Positions 1 through 12,235 of a DNA stretch of 64,000 nucleotides are shown here, piece by piece. The stretch is taken from contig NC_134288.1 of assembly GCF_949628215.1 (NCBI RefSeq), forward strand, positions 7,757,682-7,821,681, read 5' to 3'. A program made the translations under genes and the position numbers. Within the stretch, counting starts at the first letter, position 1. Every line of letters begins with the position of its first letter. Source of the DNA: Phalacrocorax aristotelis. Its lineage: Eukaryota > Chordata > Aves > Suliformes > Phalacrocoracidae. The notes beneath the pieces were generated by a model. It was not told the DNA's origin. It searched no databases and was given only the letters and a program-made list of their open reading frames with translations.

Positions 1-3000
1 TGCAGGGTGCTGGGCACCGGGGTTCACAGGAGAGGATGGTGGCGGTGGTGTGAGTAAAATCGCAGCCCGTCCCCGCTCGTGGTGGGGCTCCCACGGAAAC
101 ATGCCGCGCTTGCAGGCATCGCTTCAATAGGCGAGTCAGCAGCAGAGGCTCCTGCCTGCCTGCCTGCCTGCCAGTTTGGCAATCTGGGGCAGCTCCAAAC
201 CCTGCAGCTCCTTAGGAATGTTTTGCAGCAGTGATTAAGATTTGTTTTGACTGGTTTAGATATGGCAAATATATAATAAATAGCTATATTGATGGATACT
301 GGTTTTAAAATGCCTAGCAGGTGTCTCCTCTGCCTTGTAACCTTCATGGAAAGAAGCAGCAATGGCCCTTTAAAGGTATTCAGTGACTTTTGGAGAGCAG
401 AGATTAATTACTGCGTAATGGATGTTATGTAGCATGTACCAGAGTAGAGCCCCGGAGCCCTCACTGTGTACCAGAGCACCAAGGTACCCGGCCAAACCGA
501 ATGAGCCCTCCTGCACAAAAGTACGTACGGTTTGGGGTCATTTCCAGAATTAGCAAGGTGTGTCGCAGTTGCAAACCAGCTGGGTTTCTTCTGCCCAGAG
601 AGCACTGGGGCTTCTGTAGCTGTCGCTTTCCAGGGGCTAAAAGCATTACCCAGAGGTTTGCAGGAAATACCTGTAGGCAGCTGACACGATTCTAGACACA
701 GCGAGCTGGACACGAGACATGTGGGCCTGTGCTTTATGACACTTGGCTTCATCACGCTCCATCTCCAGCAATCTGGCAGCCTGGAGATAATTTCCCACAC
801 ATGGGGCTAGCTGCCAGTGCCAGGGGGTAAAACCTGCCTGGTTATGGGGGTTATAGGGGCAAGCTATGGAGAGAATGGAGGAGAGGGCTCTGCAGGCTTG
901 GTCTTGGGGCTGCGAGAGGGCTCTGGGTGTGAGCGTGGCTCCTCCATGCATTGTTCTCATCTCCACCCAGGCTGGGACTGCTGAGGTTCCCCCAGGTGTG
1001 AAGGGAAATGGGAGGGCTTGGGAGAGCTGGGTCAATTGGGGAAACTGAGGCATACTTCACCCAAGAGCACTAGGAGGGAGTGGTACCCAGCTGCAGAAAC
1101 ATAGTGAAAGGAGCAATTTTCTGATGGTTGGGAGGTGAAAATTAATCCTTTGGTGTTGTGATGCCCTGCTCCCAAGGGTATGCAGGAGGGTGATGGTGGA
1201 GGGATGAGGCTGGGAAGTACTATGCCTGCCCTACCTTCTCCCCGCCTTCTCCCCTGTAGGCAGCAGCCTCAAGAATCATCCTCCTTCCCCAGCCTGGGGC
1301 TTTCCAAGTGCTGCCAGAGACCCCTCAGGGCTCCCACAGGGAAAGGCTCTTGCTTGGCCTCTGCTTCAGGGCTGCAAAGTCAGGGCAGTGGCCTGCGCTG
1401 CTGCAAACTTGGAGCAAACGGGGCTTTGAACAAAGATCTGACCCCATCGTGTGGTGCTGTCCTGCCTTCTGCGCCGCAGCCTCCCCTCCCACCCGCTCGG
1501 TGCAGGAGAGCCCTCACTGACCAGGAAGCACCTTTTGGGGCCCCTTTCACTGGAAAGGGACACCTTTGGGTTTAGGAAAGGAAAGGAACAGCTTGACCAA
1601 GCAGAAGCTGTTCCCTCCTGTGGATCGGTGTCCAGAAAGCCCCATCTAGTGGTATATTTTGTGATGAATTAATGCTGCACCGTTGGGAATAAAAAAATGA
1701 CAAGTCACTTCATCCCTCTGGGTCCTGCAGGTATGCAGCACCTCTGGAGACACTTAGCTATTTATCCGGGTTTTGGTTTGCTAAACTGAGGAAGGCTTGA
1801 GGGGCAGGATTGGTGCCAGCCTGCTTTAGGGGTGTCCTGACCTTGCGTGACCTTGAGATCATCCCCAGCTCTCGTCCACAGCCTGTGAAAGGGGATGATG
1901 CTGGGCTGCCCCACAGGACACTGTGCAGCCAGACCCGGTGGCATCAGCAGAGCCTTGGCAGAAGGTGCCATCGGGGCAAGACTGCGGGTGCTGGTGGTGT
2001 GGGAATACACAGTCCAGGGTCTCTCATCTCAGAGCTGATGCAAATGTTACGAGGAGGAGAGAGAGCAGGCAGCCAGAGCCGATCGCGGGACTTTGCAGGC
2101 ACAGAAGCACCTTCCCTGTTTTAGAAGGAGGGGCTGGAAATCGGGCTGTAGCATCAGCTCCATTGATTTTTTAAAATTTTTTTTTATTTTCTTTTCCCTG
2201 GTGGCCTGATTCAGCATCTGCCAATGTAAAGCTTTGCTAGGACTCAGTTTGGCTTCTGTAAGGCAAGAAATACATTTCATTGATCCAGGGTGCCCTTCTG
2301 CATCCCACTTCTGTTGAAGTAGTCCTGAAACTAGGCAGGCAAGTAACTTGTAAAGTGTTGGGACAGGGGGGAAGCCACTGAAAAATATCCCCAGCCTGGA
2401 TCTGCTGACACAGGAAGTAGAGAGGTGGGATCTGATCTGAGGAGAGGCCTGGGCATGCTGGAAGCCCACCAGTGTGTTCTCAGAAAATTTTAAACATATT
2501 CTTTTGTAGATTGACTGGGGACACATCCTAGATCACCTGTGGACAGACAAAATACCCCAGGCTTGGTGGGGCAGGTACAGTGGCAGGCTGGGAGCAGTGA
2601 GGCTGGCAGGGCTGTGCTCAGCAACTGCTGGTACCAAGCCACAGCTGAGGCCAAGTGCTGATGCTCATCAATCAAGCTAATCGTGCTGTGCAGGCATTCC
2701 CGAGAAGATGCTGTTTGCTAGTAAGGCTTGAGGGTTCAGGCAAGCAGAAAGCAGGAGTCGCCTTGGTATCAGAGGAGTGAGGTGGATGAACTGAACCGGG
2801 AAGGCTTTGAAGGAAACAGTAAGTTTGGGCTTGGGTCCTCTCTTAAAGGTCATCATTTCACCCAAAGGAGATGGTTTGAGCAATGTGCATGTCAGCAGCA
2901 ATGTTTCAGTACGTTTGCTACAAGCCTGATTGTTGCAATCAAGAACCCAAAATATCTGCCCTTCCTCTGCCGCAGGCAGCACTGGACATGCTTAAACACA

Positions 3001-5222
3001 GGCACAAACAGTAATTCAGGCAGAATACGAAACCGCTGAGTTTTTGTCTCCTTTCCCCTTTCCTTCCCCCTTCACCACCAGTCACTTCTGTCCCACAGGG
3101 GACACTATGGCAACGTGCCCAGAGAACCTGCTCCCAGACTCTCCCCTCCTGCCTGTCCTTCTGGCAATTTGAATTCACTTCTCAGCCCTAAACCTCAGGG
3201 TGTATCTTGGAGTAGTTTAACTTCCATGATTTGCCTATTCCCCCACTCTCCCCAGAGAGAGCCAGCCTGCTGCGCGCTGTCCTGCTCCACCACTGAAAAC
3301 GCCCTTGTACCCTTCCAGCATCGTCAGTCACTGCGATGAAACACCAGGTTGAAAGACTGAACACTTCCAGGGGTTTCTGGATGCATTATTGAAGAGAAGC
3401 AGGACTGAGCTCCAGAGCAGAAACAACGGCACCGAGGTGACCTTGAGCCAGGCCACACACCACACTGCTGGGGAAAACAGCCTCGCTGTGCCCCTTTGTG
3501 GGGCTCCAGCTGTAGAGGGGAGCGGGGACAACCAACCTCGGCTTTAAGTAACTTTACTTGTGCGTGTTGAACAGCTGCGCCCCAGCTTCACATGCACAGA
3601 CTCCAGGTTAACGCTCAGCGAGAGGCAGGGTGATTGTTAAAGACACTAAAAGGGAAAAATACTGCCTCTAGCAACACCTCCCAATGATTTTGAAGAGGGC
3701 ACAAAACCAAAACATGAACAGAAACATGAGCAGACACCCTCTGCTGAAGCAGAAATAGCCTTTAAAAACAGTGGTGGCAAAGATAACTAGTGCTAAATAT
3801 TTACATTTAAGAGCAAAGTATGTATTTTATCAGATTTACTGTAGGGAGAAAGAGGGGAAAGTAAAGAAAACCAAAACAGGGGCTGGGGTGGGGGAGGCAG
3901 GGATGCAGGATAGTGCTGGAAGAGAAAGGTGAAGGGGACAGTAGAGTACTAACCTGAGAAAAATTAGAAATCAGTTACATTTAATTTGAGAGTACAAGCC
4001 AATATCGCATGCTAAATAAGTGCATGACACTTAAGAGCAAAATAAGTTTCAGTTGTATTCTTATGTTAACTTATCTGGATTTATTTGAACTTTAAATCTT
4101 GAACTTCCTGGTTCTTAGTGTAAATTTTAGGTATAATTGGAATAAAAACTGCAGACAGTGATTAACTTCTAAAATGTCCAAGACTTCTCTAGCACAGAAT
4201 ACAAGGCCAACTATCTACATCTGCTACAATCTATTTTTATACAACTGCTTGTGATTCCTTGGCTTGCTGACCACTAACTTTTGAGCACATAAGTAAAAAA
4301 ATCACAGTATTTTACTCAAACACGGTCGTTTAGCACGTGCGTACAGCTGACTCGGGAAGCAGACTTTGAGGGTTGTTTTTTTTTTAAAAAAAAAAAAAGT
4401 ATTGAGGGGAGATAAGTGTAAATCAAATTATTCAGTCTTTAATCTGGTGGCATTTGACAGACATTTATTAATGCAAGTCTCAGCAACAAAATTTTTTATT
4501 TCAATATTTTCAACAGAAGGAATGTTACAGTTCTACACCACAAAGCCTGTACGATACACACTCCTTGTTTACGCTACCTCCAAATGCTTTGTGTATCAAA
4601 CATTCTCAGAAACAACCTGTAGAGATGGCTCCACCATCTCTACTTCTGAGACAGCATCGCCCAAAAAACTGTTAGCCTGCTTCACACCCCTCTAAATTAT
4701 TCCATCTGTAAAGCACAAATAACAAAATATATTTTTGCTTCTAAGAGCTTTGCTTATCCGCAGAAAAATAGAGCTGCTTAAGAGTGAGCTAGTTAGATTA
4801 TGAAAGGGTTCACGCACACACCCGCACATTCTGGACCTCCCAACAAATTTGTGAGGAGGAAGCATTCACAAATTAATCCAGCTAAAAAGGAGCCAGATAG
4901 TGTTTAAGGAAAGCAGATCCATCCTATCCAAAATACTCATTCTTCGCTCTAGAGCGGGATGAGGACAGAGCTGGAGCTATGAAACACTTCTCTAAGTACT
5001 GGGACACATAAAGAATGAACCTTTCGAACACTGCAAAATTTCAGAACAAAAACTGAAACACTTTTTCCCCAAACATAGTGAAAACAACATACAGAGCTTG
5101 AATATCCACTGCACAAACCGAAAAACAAAGGGAGTTCATTCAATCTACAGTGCTTTTTTTAAGGTATTCAGATACTTTAGTGCGTTCTTTTTAGAACTAA
5201 GCTCGGAAACTATATTCCGTTT
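1..5222. other. Intergenic stretch, no gene recognised
   Basis: No open frame here has convincing codon structure, a known domain or flanking splice signals. The open frames of 60-160 codons are what chance gives in GC-moderate bird DNA. The stretch beyond about 3.6 kb becomes AT-rich and may include distal 3' UTR of the minus-strand OSER1-like gene, since several minus-strand AATAAA signals occur there, for example at 4461-4466. A T10-A13 tract sits at 4376-4398. Confidence 0.6.
151..172. repeat. (CCTG)n microsatellite, about 5.5 units
   Basis: A tetranucleotide run of CCTG units is read directly. A related short CCTG run is at about 28740-28756, just upstream of JPH2 exon 2. Confidence 0.85.
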
Positions 5223-5233
5223 TTTATTTTATT
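5223..5233 (-). terminator. Proximal polyadenylation signals of the minus-strand OSER1-like gene
   Basis: Two overlapping AATAAA hexamers read on the minus strand, at 5223-5228 and 5228-5233, about 130 nt beyond the stop codon. Further minus-strand AATAAA motifs lie more distally, so a longer 3' UTR is possible. Which site is used cannot be decided from sequence. Confidence 0.5.
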
Positions 5234-5361
5234 AGAAAACTAAACTGTATGAGGCAAAGAAACATTTCATCAAACACACAACAGTGAAAACATGGCACTG
5301 ACAAGGCATTTAACCCAACCATTATCACAAACTCTGATTCAGGATTCTCCATTGCTTTCAG

Positions 5362-8300
5362 TCAGGTGTACATCATTTCTGCCATGTGAGACATTTTCTT
5401 GGGAATATATAAGTAGTATTCCATGTATCCCGAAAGATCTTCGATAGTCACGTCATCCACAAAGGCTCGAGCTTGCTCAGAACAAGATCTGGGAGAACCT
5501 GACGAGGCTGCCCCACACGGGGATCGATTTTGAAGTGACTGGGCATGGACTCCTAGGACTGCCTTTTCGCATTCCGACAGGACGCTCCGTAAGCCAGAGA
5601 AAGAGTACACTTCCATGGTTCGCCACTGTTTGCACTGGCATTTCTTGTCCGTACAAGGGCACTGCTTGCCGTTGCTAAGCATGGATAAGGACTGGAAATC
5701 TGAGGTCTGGCTAGAATGCAAGCTAGTTTCAAAGGATGAGGAGGGAGCAGGGTAGTTCTCTCCCGAATTCTCCAAAGGCTCTTCAGCGGTGAAAGCTTCC
5801 AGAGGTTCAGTTCTGTCATCACCGGCCTCAAAGTGAGGATCGTGCCTGTCCTTTGTACCGCGATCTGCTGCAACAAAAATGTCTGAACTGATACTACCCT
5901 TTGACGTGTCGGCCTGCATTCTGTGTTTCAGCTGGTTGTTGGCTTTCATACTGCAATACGTAAACTTGGGAGGATGCAGGACAGGAGACTTGGAGCGCCT
6001 GCGACGTGGGACTCGTGCCGATCCTCTGGAAGGCTTTCTCACACACCTGCAGGGTTACAATAGGTGAGCAAGTAGGTAACTCCACAATCTACACCATAGC
6101 TCAGTCAGCTCTAAAATGTGGCTAAAAACATTTTAGATTTTTTTTCCCTGCTTAGAAAAATCAGGTGACTGGTCACCTACAACCTCTGACAGAACAGTGG
6201 AGGAGTGTGAAGAAACTGGGGCTCCCCCAAAGGAAAGGCACATACAAACAGCCCTTAATTAAAGGTACTTCTGCCCCGACCCCCCCAAACTTTTGTGTTA
6301 AGCAAATGATACTTTGTCATCCCAAACAGAACCGTAGTGCAGAACCCAGACATCAGTTGAAGCTGCTGGCAGAATTGCACTGAATATCCAGGTACTTTGA
6401 TACAGAGATAAAATAACCCAAGATAGAGGTGAGAGGGGGTTACAAAGGTGTAAGACTTGAAGAAAAGGACTTCTGAGGAAATCAGTGGGAAAAAAAGTTT
6501 TAGGTACCCTCTCTAAGAGAAGAGGCAATCTTGTTTTTAAAATCTTTGATGAAAGCCCCTTAAAAAACATTATATCAAACAGTTATGGTAAAGTTTTGTA
6601 ACAGAAAGGAGAAAAAAAGGTATGTTGAAGCAACTAACTAACAACAACTTTCATTAGAAACAGTATTGCAGCGCTAAATGTCCCAAACCAGAAACACGCG
6701 CACAGTGCTGTGAACGGTATGTTTTACCCATGCCACGCTTCCTTTGAGCAGACAGGCTGCTGCTTGGCTCCATCCACGGCTGCTCTCGTCGGTGTTCTGA
6801 GAACCGTCCCATCGCCCACAGACAGAGCTGCAGTACATCTGAGTAAAAAGGAAAATGCCATGTTACAGTAATGCCTGAACGTGCTGCTTCAGGGGCCTAG
6901 ATTCAGCCTATTCGCTTTAGATACTTAGTGAAGTTTGCAGCCTTGACTTCCCCTATAGTCAGTGGTTAGAAACAGGATATTGCAGAGATTTATCTAACTG
7001 CTCTTACTATACTGACCTCAGTCAAGTGTCTAAAGATAGGTGAGATGAAATGAAAGGAGGCCAAAATGCCCAGGGGCTGATGTCATGCCCTGTTTGTACC
7101 AAAATGACACTTTAAAGGAATGTCAACTCTGGTTCCAAATGTTCTTGTCAGACAATAGTTGTTAAAGATAGACTCCTACTCATCTAAAATGCAAAGTCAG
7201 GAGCCCAGAGCAGCAGGCTGAGGAGTCAGTGGAGAAGTGGATGAGGTACAACAGACAAGGACAGATTACTAATTTATTTCTCATTTAATTTCTCATTATA
7301 TTTCCCAGATAAACACGGAATGGAAAAAAACCATCTGGCCCCGGAGGTCCGGACAACAAACACGAATGCCTCAGCAAGTGAATCTGTATTTATGATGGCT
7401 GGATGTGCAATTTGGAACACGGGATAGGAAATTGTAAGAAATGAGGTTGAAAATCTAGCAGAAGAGCCCAAGTACTCTGCCCAAAGTTTATCTTAAGGGA
7501 TTAGTCACAAGACTTGAGCTGTTCAAAACACATGCCTGCAAAACAAGATCTTTTTATGCCTGAGAAGATATCATCAGGTATTAACCCGACTTCCACATAG
7601 CCTGTCACTGGTAACACATCAAAAGCAGTACGCTTCATAAGCACAGTTCCTTGTTAGAGGACAACTATATTTTTTCCACGTTTACAGAAGACCTCCTGAA
7701 GTAGGCAAAACAAGTAGCAAAGCAAAATACATTTTAACATGCAGAGGAAGTCACAAGTTCACAGTATTGATACCTACGGAGATGAATGCACAAAGTAACG
7801 TTAATTATCAATGCAAAGCTTTCTCTCTGTCTGTGAATTCCCCAAAGACTTCAAGCAAACTACCTCACAAAGCGTTAGACTACAGAATTTTATTAACTCC
7901 TACTTTTCAGGAAGTTTAAAACTCCTACTTTTAAAGAAGACGCTTATACTACATGTCATCAGTATACCCAGTGTGTTATGGAATAAGTTTTTAGTATGTC
8001 TGCAGACATTTTACCCTACAAAATCCCCTGAAATCAGAAATGATCAGGGCTCATCTTTAGCCTGACAATTTCCAGAGAGACTACAAAGTGTTGGTGCTGC
8101 CCTTCAGACACTTTCCAAGCAAGTCTTCATGCACTACAGTAAAGGCTGACAACGTGGCTGAAGACACCAATGTTTACATGAAGGGACAAACAACTTCTGT
8201 ATCACGCAAGGCGACTACCTTAAAGAGTTAAAGAGTGGATTCGCTGCTTTGGCGGAGTTGTTTCATGTTTTCATACAGCCACTGTGTAATTTCAGTTGGA

Positions 8301-8585
8301 TATTGTATCAAAATTAGTCAATAATAAAGTACTGCTTTGCCTATTAAGACAGTTACAACAACTGCATTTCTCATGAAGCGACGCAGTTGTCTCCTCCTGG
8401 TAAGGAAACTTTCACCAAATGACATTTGTTTTGAGATTCAAAATAATAGAAAAGAAATACGTAATAAGAAACTGACAAATTACATAGTCCTGTTTGTTGC
8501 TCACTTACCCTGCTGCATCCACTCTCAGCTTTTTGAAGGCTGTTTGCAGACTCTCTTCCTCTTCATCTTTAGCCTCCAAGTCCAT
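5362..8585 (-). CDS. OSER1-like protein (divergent paralogue of oxidative stress responsive serine-rich 1)
   Basis: Three coding exons on the minus strand: 8585-8509, 6838-6728 and 6046-5362, total 873 nt, 290 residues, stop TGA at 5362-5364. The ATG is at 8585 and the first exon continues into 5' UTR up to an acceptor at about 8629. All donors and acceptors are GT-AG (GTAAGT, GTAAAA), and both coding introns fall after base 2 of a glycine codon. The N-terminus carries [13 protein letters not shown] (residues 11-23), then an RRRRSKSP basic patch (76-84 region), a CxC-x4-CxC motif at C192, C194, C199 and C201 followed by MEVYSFSGL, and the diagnostic C-terminal block from S247 to T290. OSER1 (C20orf111) is a short serine-rich nuclear protein induced by oxidative stress; its biochemistry is poorly known. 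Against the neighbouring plus-strand copy, the N-terminal exon and C-terminus are strongly conserved while the middle is diverged and slightly shorter. The frame is intact, so this is probably a working gene. Orientation relative to JPH2 is opposite to human OSER1, so I treat this as the extra copy. Confidence 0.93.
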
Positions 8586-8629
8586 CGATGTGGTCTCAGT
8601 ACGTAACCAATCGTGCCATATAGAACAAA
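8509..8629 (-). other. Second exon of the OSER1-like gene (5' UTR end plus start codon)
   Basis: Read on the minus strand, a pyrimidine-rich acceptor ending in TTTCAG precedes position 8629. The exon has 44 nt of 5' UTR, then the ATG at 8585, and ends at a GTAAGT donor at 8508. Spliced upstream, it would join a noncoding first exon ending near 9293 (minus-strand GTGAGT donor at 9292-9287) inside the CpG island. The first-exon assignment is inference from the donor match. Confidence 0.7.
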
Positions 8630-8879
8630 CTGAAATACAGAAATCTGAATTTGATACTGAGGTCTTGAATGCACATGGTCTCTACAAGACTGAAATGACA
8701 GGTGTAATGGATGCTCGTCCTTCCCCGGGCGGTCTTGCTGCCTTCTGACCAGACCTGCCTGGTACTTTCACACTGTGAACTCCAAACTCCGGATGTCTCA
8801 AAACAGGCACAGCCTGTATCAAAGGTAACGAAGCGTCCTTTTTTCCGCTGGGTGACAGAGGGGAAGATACGTTCTGTCC

Positions 8880-9960
8880 ACCAGCAAAACCTCAATTCGC
8901 CCTGCGAGCCCAACACCGCCACACGGGCCCAGGACAGCTGGGCGCTGCCACCGCCGCGGGCGACTCGTCCCCGCCGCGCACCCCCCGTGACAGCGGGCAG
9001 CCCACCACGGGGGGAGGCACCGCCGCCGGGCCCGGAGCGGGACCGCGCTGCCCCCGCACCCCCCGCCTCCACAGGAGGCCCCACAGCCTGCTCCCCCGGG
9101 CCGCGGCTCCGCGCCCCCCGCACCCCCCGCGCCCTGTCAGGGCTCCCCCCGGGGCGGGAAGGCCCCTCTGCCGGTCCCCCGCCCCGCTGAGGGGGTGTGA
9201 AGGGGGGTTAGGGGGCTCCTGCGACTCCCCACCCCGCTAAGGGGGACTTTGGGGGAGGGTCCAGAGGGTCCCCCCGGGGGGGCGTCACTCACCGCCGCCT
9301 CCCCGCACAACAGGAAGTGAGGTCACCACCCCGCCGCGGGGACGCGCATGCGCAGCCGCCACTGCCCGCCCCCCGGCACCTCCCGTCTCCCACCCTACCG
9401 AGAGCGCGTGCGCGAGCGGTGCTAGCTCCGCCCTCGCCCGGCCACCGTCGGTTCCGGTGGAGGGGGCGTGGCCTCGCCGGGCGGCGGGAGGCGGCCGGGC
9501 CGGGCCGGGCTCCGGGACGATCGCGGTGAGTGTGGAGTGGGTGGCGGGGCACCCTCCCCTCCCCTTCCTGCTCCCCCTCCGGCCGGCAGCGCCGCCATCT
9601 CTTCGGAGGAGCCGCTCCCTTCGCGGAGGCAGGGGGCACCGGGGAAGCCCCGGCGGGGCGCGGGGGTTGTGCTGAGTCACCTCCGCCAGGGCCGGCCCGA
9701 GCGGCGGTGCCGGGGTGTCCGCCGGGCCCCGCCTCAGCGCCGTGGGGTGACGGGCAGGTGCCGCCGGGCCGGGCCGCTCCGCGGGGCCGGGGCCGGGGCC
9801 GGGCGAGCACGGCAGGCCTGAAGCCCCGTGGGGCTCCTGGAGGGCGGCTGCGAGGACCCCCCGGTGCCCCTCGGCCCGTGTGCCGACCCGCGGCGGGCGG
9901 TAGGCCGCAGCCCTGCCCGCTGCTCCTCTGAGGGTCTCGGCCTCAGCGGCCGGGGACCTT
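8880..9960. promoter_or_regulatory. CpG island with divergent (bidirectional) promoter between the two OSER1 genes
   Basis: About 1 kb of very GC- and CpG-rich DNA lies between the two divergent OSER1 copies. Candidate noncoding first exons end at 9293 (minus strand, GTGAGT donor) and 9525 (plus strand, GTGAGT donor), so both start sites must fall within roughly 230 bp. In that core I see a perfect NRF1 palindrome GCGCATGCGC at 9344-9353, a second NRF1-like GCGCGTGCGC at 9404-9413, an ETS-type GGAAGTGA at 9313-9320, and a GC-box-like GGGGGCGTGG at 9462-9471. There is no TATA box. This is the standard make-up of a housekeeping divergent promoter. Exact start sites are not visible. Confidence 0.8.
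9783..9803 (+). repeat. Short GGGGCC hexanucleotide run (three units plus GGG)
   Basis: Three perfect GGGGCC units followed by GGG lie in the first intron of the plus-strand OSER1 gene, within the CpG island. Sequence of this kind can form a G-quadruplex. The run is short and simply read off the strand. Confidence 0.9.
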
Positions 9961-11089
9961 TAATCCCTTCGCGTCCCCGTCTTTAAAGCCCGGGGACGGG
10001 CGTGTGCGCCGTTACCGTCGTGACTCTGTGAAGTGGGTGTCCTGCGGTGCGCCAGGCTGGGTCGGTGCTCCGGTAGTGCCGGAGAACAGCTGAAAATAAA
10101 ACGAGAAAGGGTGGATGTGTGTTTTCCTAGGAGGCAAAGAACATCAGTTTCAATGCGTTTTTTGACACAACATGAAACTTTGGTTTTTCATAGTAATGCA
10201 TTTTTTCTTTATATCAGTGCTAGCTGGCTGGCGCCTCTAAAATGCTTAAGCCTGTTCTTAGTTATTACAGAGTGAGTGGGGTTTGTCTGAATAAATTCTA
10301 CATAATTTTGAGGGTTTACTGTGTTAGTGATGAAGGGCAGCACGATGAAATATTTAGTCTAAAACTGGTAGTATGTTTTGAATAATGTACAATGATTTAA
10401 AAGCTCTTCACCCTTGTCTTCTTGCTAAGGTTATGTTATACAGGGGTTTGGTGTTTAAAAAAAAGTGGTAGGCTGAACTTTTTACTTTAAAGAATCCTCT
10501 TTGTGGGTCAGGGAAAAATCTTACTGAAGTGCAGACCATATGCTTCACCAGCCCAGTATTATTTAACTGAGAGAGCATATAAAACAGTAACTTGCTCAGA
10601 CGAGCATCATGTTGTCAGTCTGTGTTAGCTTCCTCCCCTCATGTTTACGAGCTGTCTGACTCACTGGACGAGGTGTGCCTTGAAGTTGTTATGATACATT
10701 ATCCTTCTGCATGTGTCATAACAGCTGTCTGCAATACAGGGCATCCAGATGAAATCATAGCAGAGCGAGCCACCGGAACAACAGCGGGGAGAGCTGCCAT
10801 CTCCACCTGGAATGAGGTTGTGAGGGGACAGAAGTTACCGCTCTGTCTCTGCATTACTAACTGAGCTGCAGAGGTTCAGATTACTCCTCTCTCTCCACAG
10901 AGACCTTTTATTTTCCAAGTGACAGAAGTCTGGAGCTTAGTTGGTAAAAATAGTACTAACGTAGCCACTATTGCTGTACTAGTACGTAGAGTTAGTGCTC
11001 CGTATAAGCATGTTCTTGTTACAAGAGCTGTTACCACTTGCTGGGTTTGGATAGTTACCTTTGTAAAGGTTTCTTAGAGCTTCAGGAAG

Positions 11090-12235
11090 GCACAGCACAT
11101 CACAGGATGGTGAGGTTGGCAGGGATCCCTGGAGGCCCAGCCCCCCTGCTCATGCAGAGCCACCCCAAGCCAGTTGCCCAGGGCCATGTCCAGGGAGCCC
11201 TTGGGTATCTCCAAGGAGGGAGACTCCAGAGCCTCCCTGGGCAGCCTGTGCTGGTCTTCAGTCACCCTCATGGCAAATAAGTGTTTCCTTGTGCTCGGAC
11301 AGCACCTCCTGTGTTTCAGTGTGAGCCCATGGCCTTTGGTCCTGTCACTGGGCACCACTGAGAAGCGCCTGGCTCTGTCTCCTTTGTACCCACCTTTCAG
11401 GTATTTATATACATTGATGAGATCCCTCCTGAACCTTTTCTTCTCTTGGCTGAACGGTCCCAGGTCTCTCAGCCTTTCCTCATAGAGATGCTCCAGTCCC
11501 TTTGTCATCTTAGTGGCCCTTCACCGTGTTCTCTCCAGCACATCGGTGTCTTCTTGTAGTGGGGAGCCCAGTGCTGGACATGGCACTCCCGCTGTAGCCT
11601 CACCAGTGCTGAACAGAAGGAAGGATCAGCTCCCTCGACCTGCAGCCCAGGATACCGTTAGTCCTTTTGCCACAAGGGCACATTGTTGGCTCGTGTCCAT
11701 CTTTGTGTCTACTGGGACCGCTGGGGCCTTTTCTGCAAAGCTGTACTTGGCACATAGGCTTGGTCTTCCTCAGGGGCAGGGCTCTGCCCTTCCCCTTGTT
11801 GAAGTTCATGAGGTTTCTGTTGACCTCTTTCCCCAGCTTGCTGAGGTCCCTCTGGTGTATCAGCCACTCATTCCAGTTTGGTGTCATCAGCAAACTTGTT
11901 GAAGGTACACTGCTGCCACATCATCCAGATCATTAATAAAGGTGTTAAACAGGACTGGGTGCAGTATTGTCCCCCAGGGTATACCACTAATTGCTGACCT
12001 TCAACTAGACTTTGTGCCACTGATCACCACCCTCTGGGCCTGGCCGTTCAGCCACGTTTCAGCCCACCTCACTGACTGATCGTCCAGCCTATGCTCATCA
12101 CCTTCTCTGTGAGGGTCTTGTGGGAGACAGTGTCAAAAGCCTTCCTGAAGTCCAGGTAGAAAATATCCACTGCTCTCCTCTTGTCTACCAAACCAGTCTC
12201 ATTGTAGAATGTTGTCAAGTATGATGACCTTGTAA
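11090..12235 (-). mobile_element. CR1 LINE fragment, 3' part, minus orientation
   Basis: About 1.15 kb matches the well-known avian CR1 consensus read in antisense. On the plus strand it opens with a degenerate form of the CR1 3' tail (ATCACAGGATGGTGAGGTTG), then the characteristic stretches CTCCTGTGTTTCAGT, GATGAGATCCCTCCTGA, CTCTCAGCCTTTCCTCATAG, ATCAGCAAACTTG and GGGAGACAGTGTCAAAAGCC in the usual order. The element is 5'-truncated, as is typical, with small internal deletions, and it carries only the end of the reverse-transcriptase ORF and the 3' UTR. It lies in intron 1 of OSER1. Divergence from the consensus is moderate, so it is an old, inactive copy. Confidence 0.92.

Noticed and set aside
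1-5222. Possible 3' exons of GDAP1L1, the expected next gene leftward by human synteny
   Set aside because: No GST-like or C-terminal membrane anchor sequence was recognised on either strand in this stretch.
9285-9931. Several overlapping frames of 70-170 codons on both strands in the OSER1 CpG island
   Set aside because: They are stop-poor GC-rich promoter DNA; none resembles a known protein and they overlap each other on both strands.
11038-11936. Open frames of 80-144 codons on both strands in OSER1 intron 1
   Set aside because: They lie inside the CR1 LINE fragment and come from transposon sequence.
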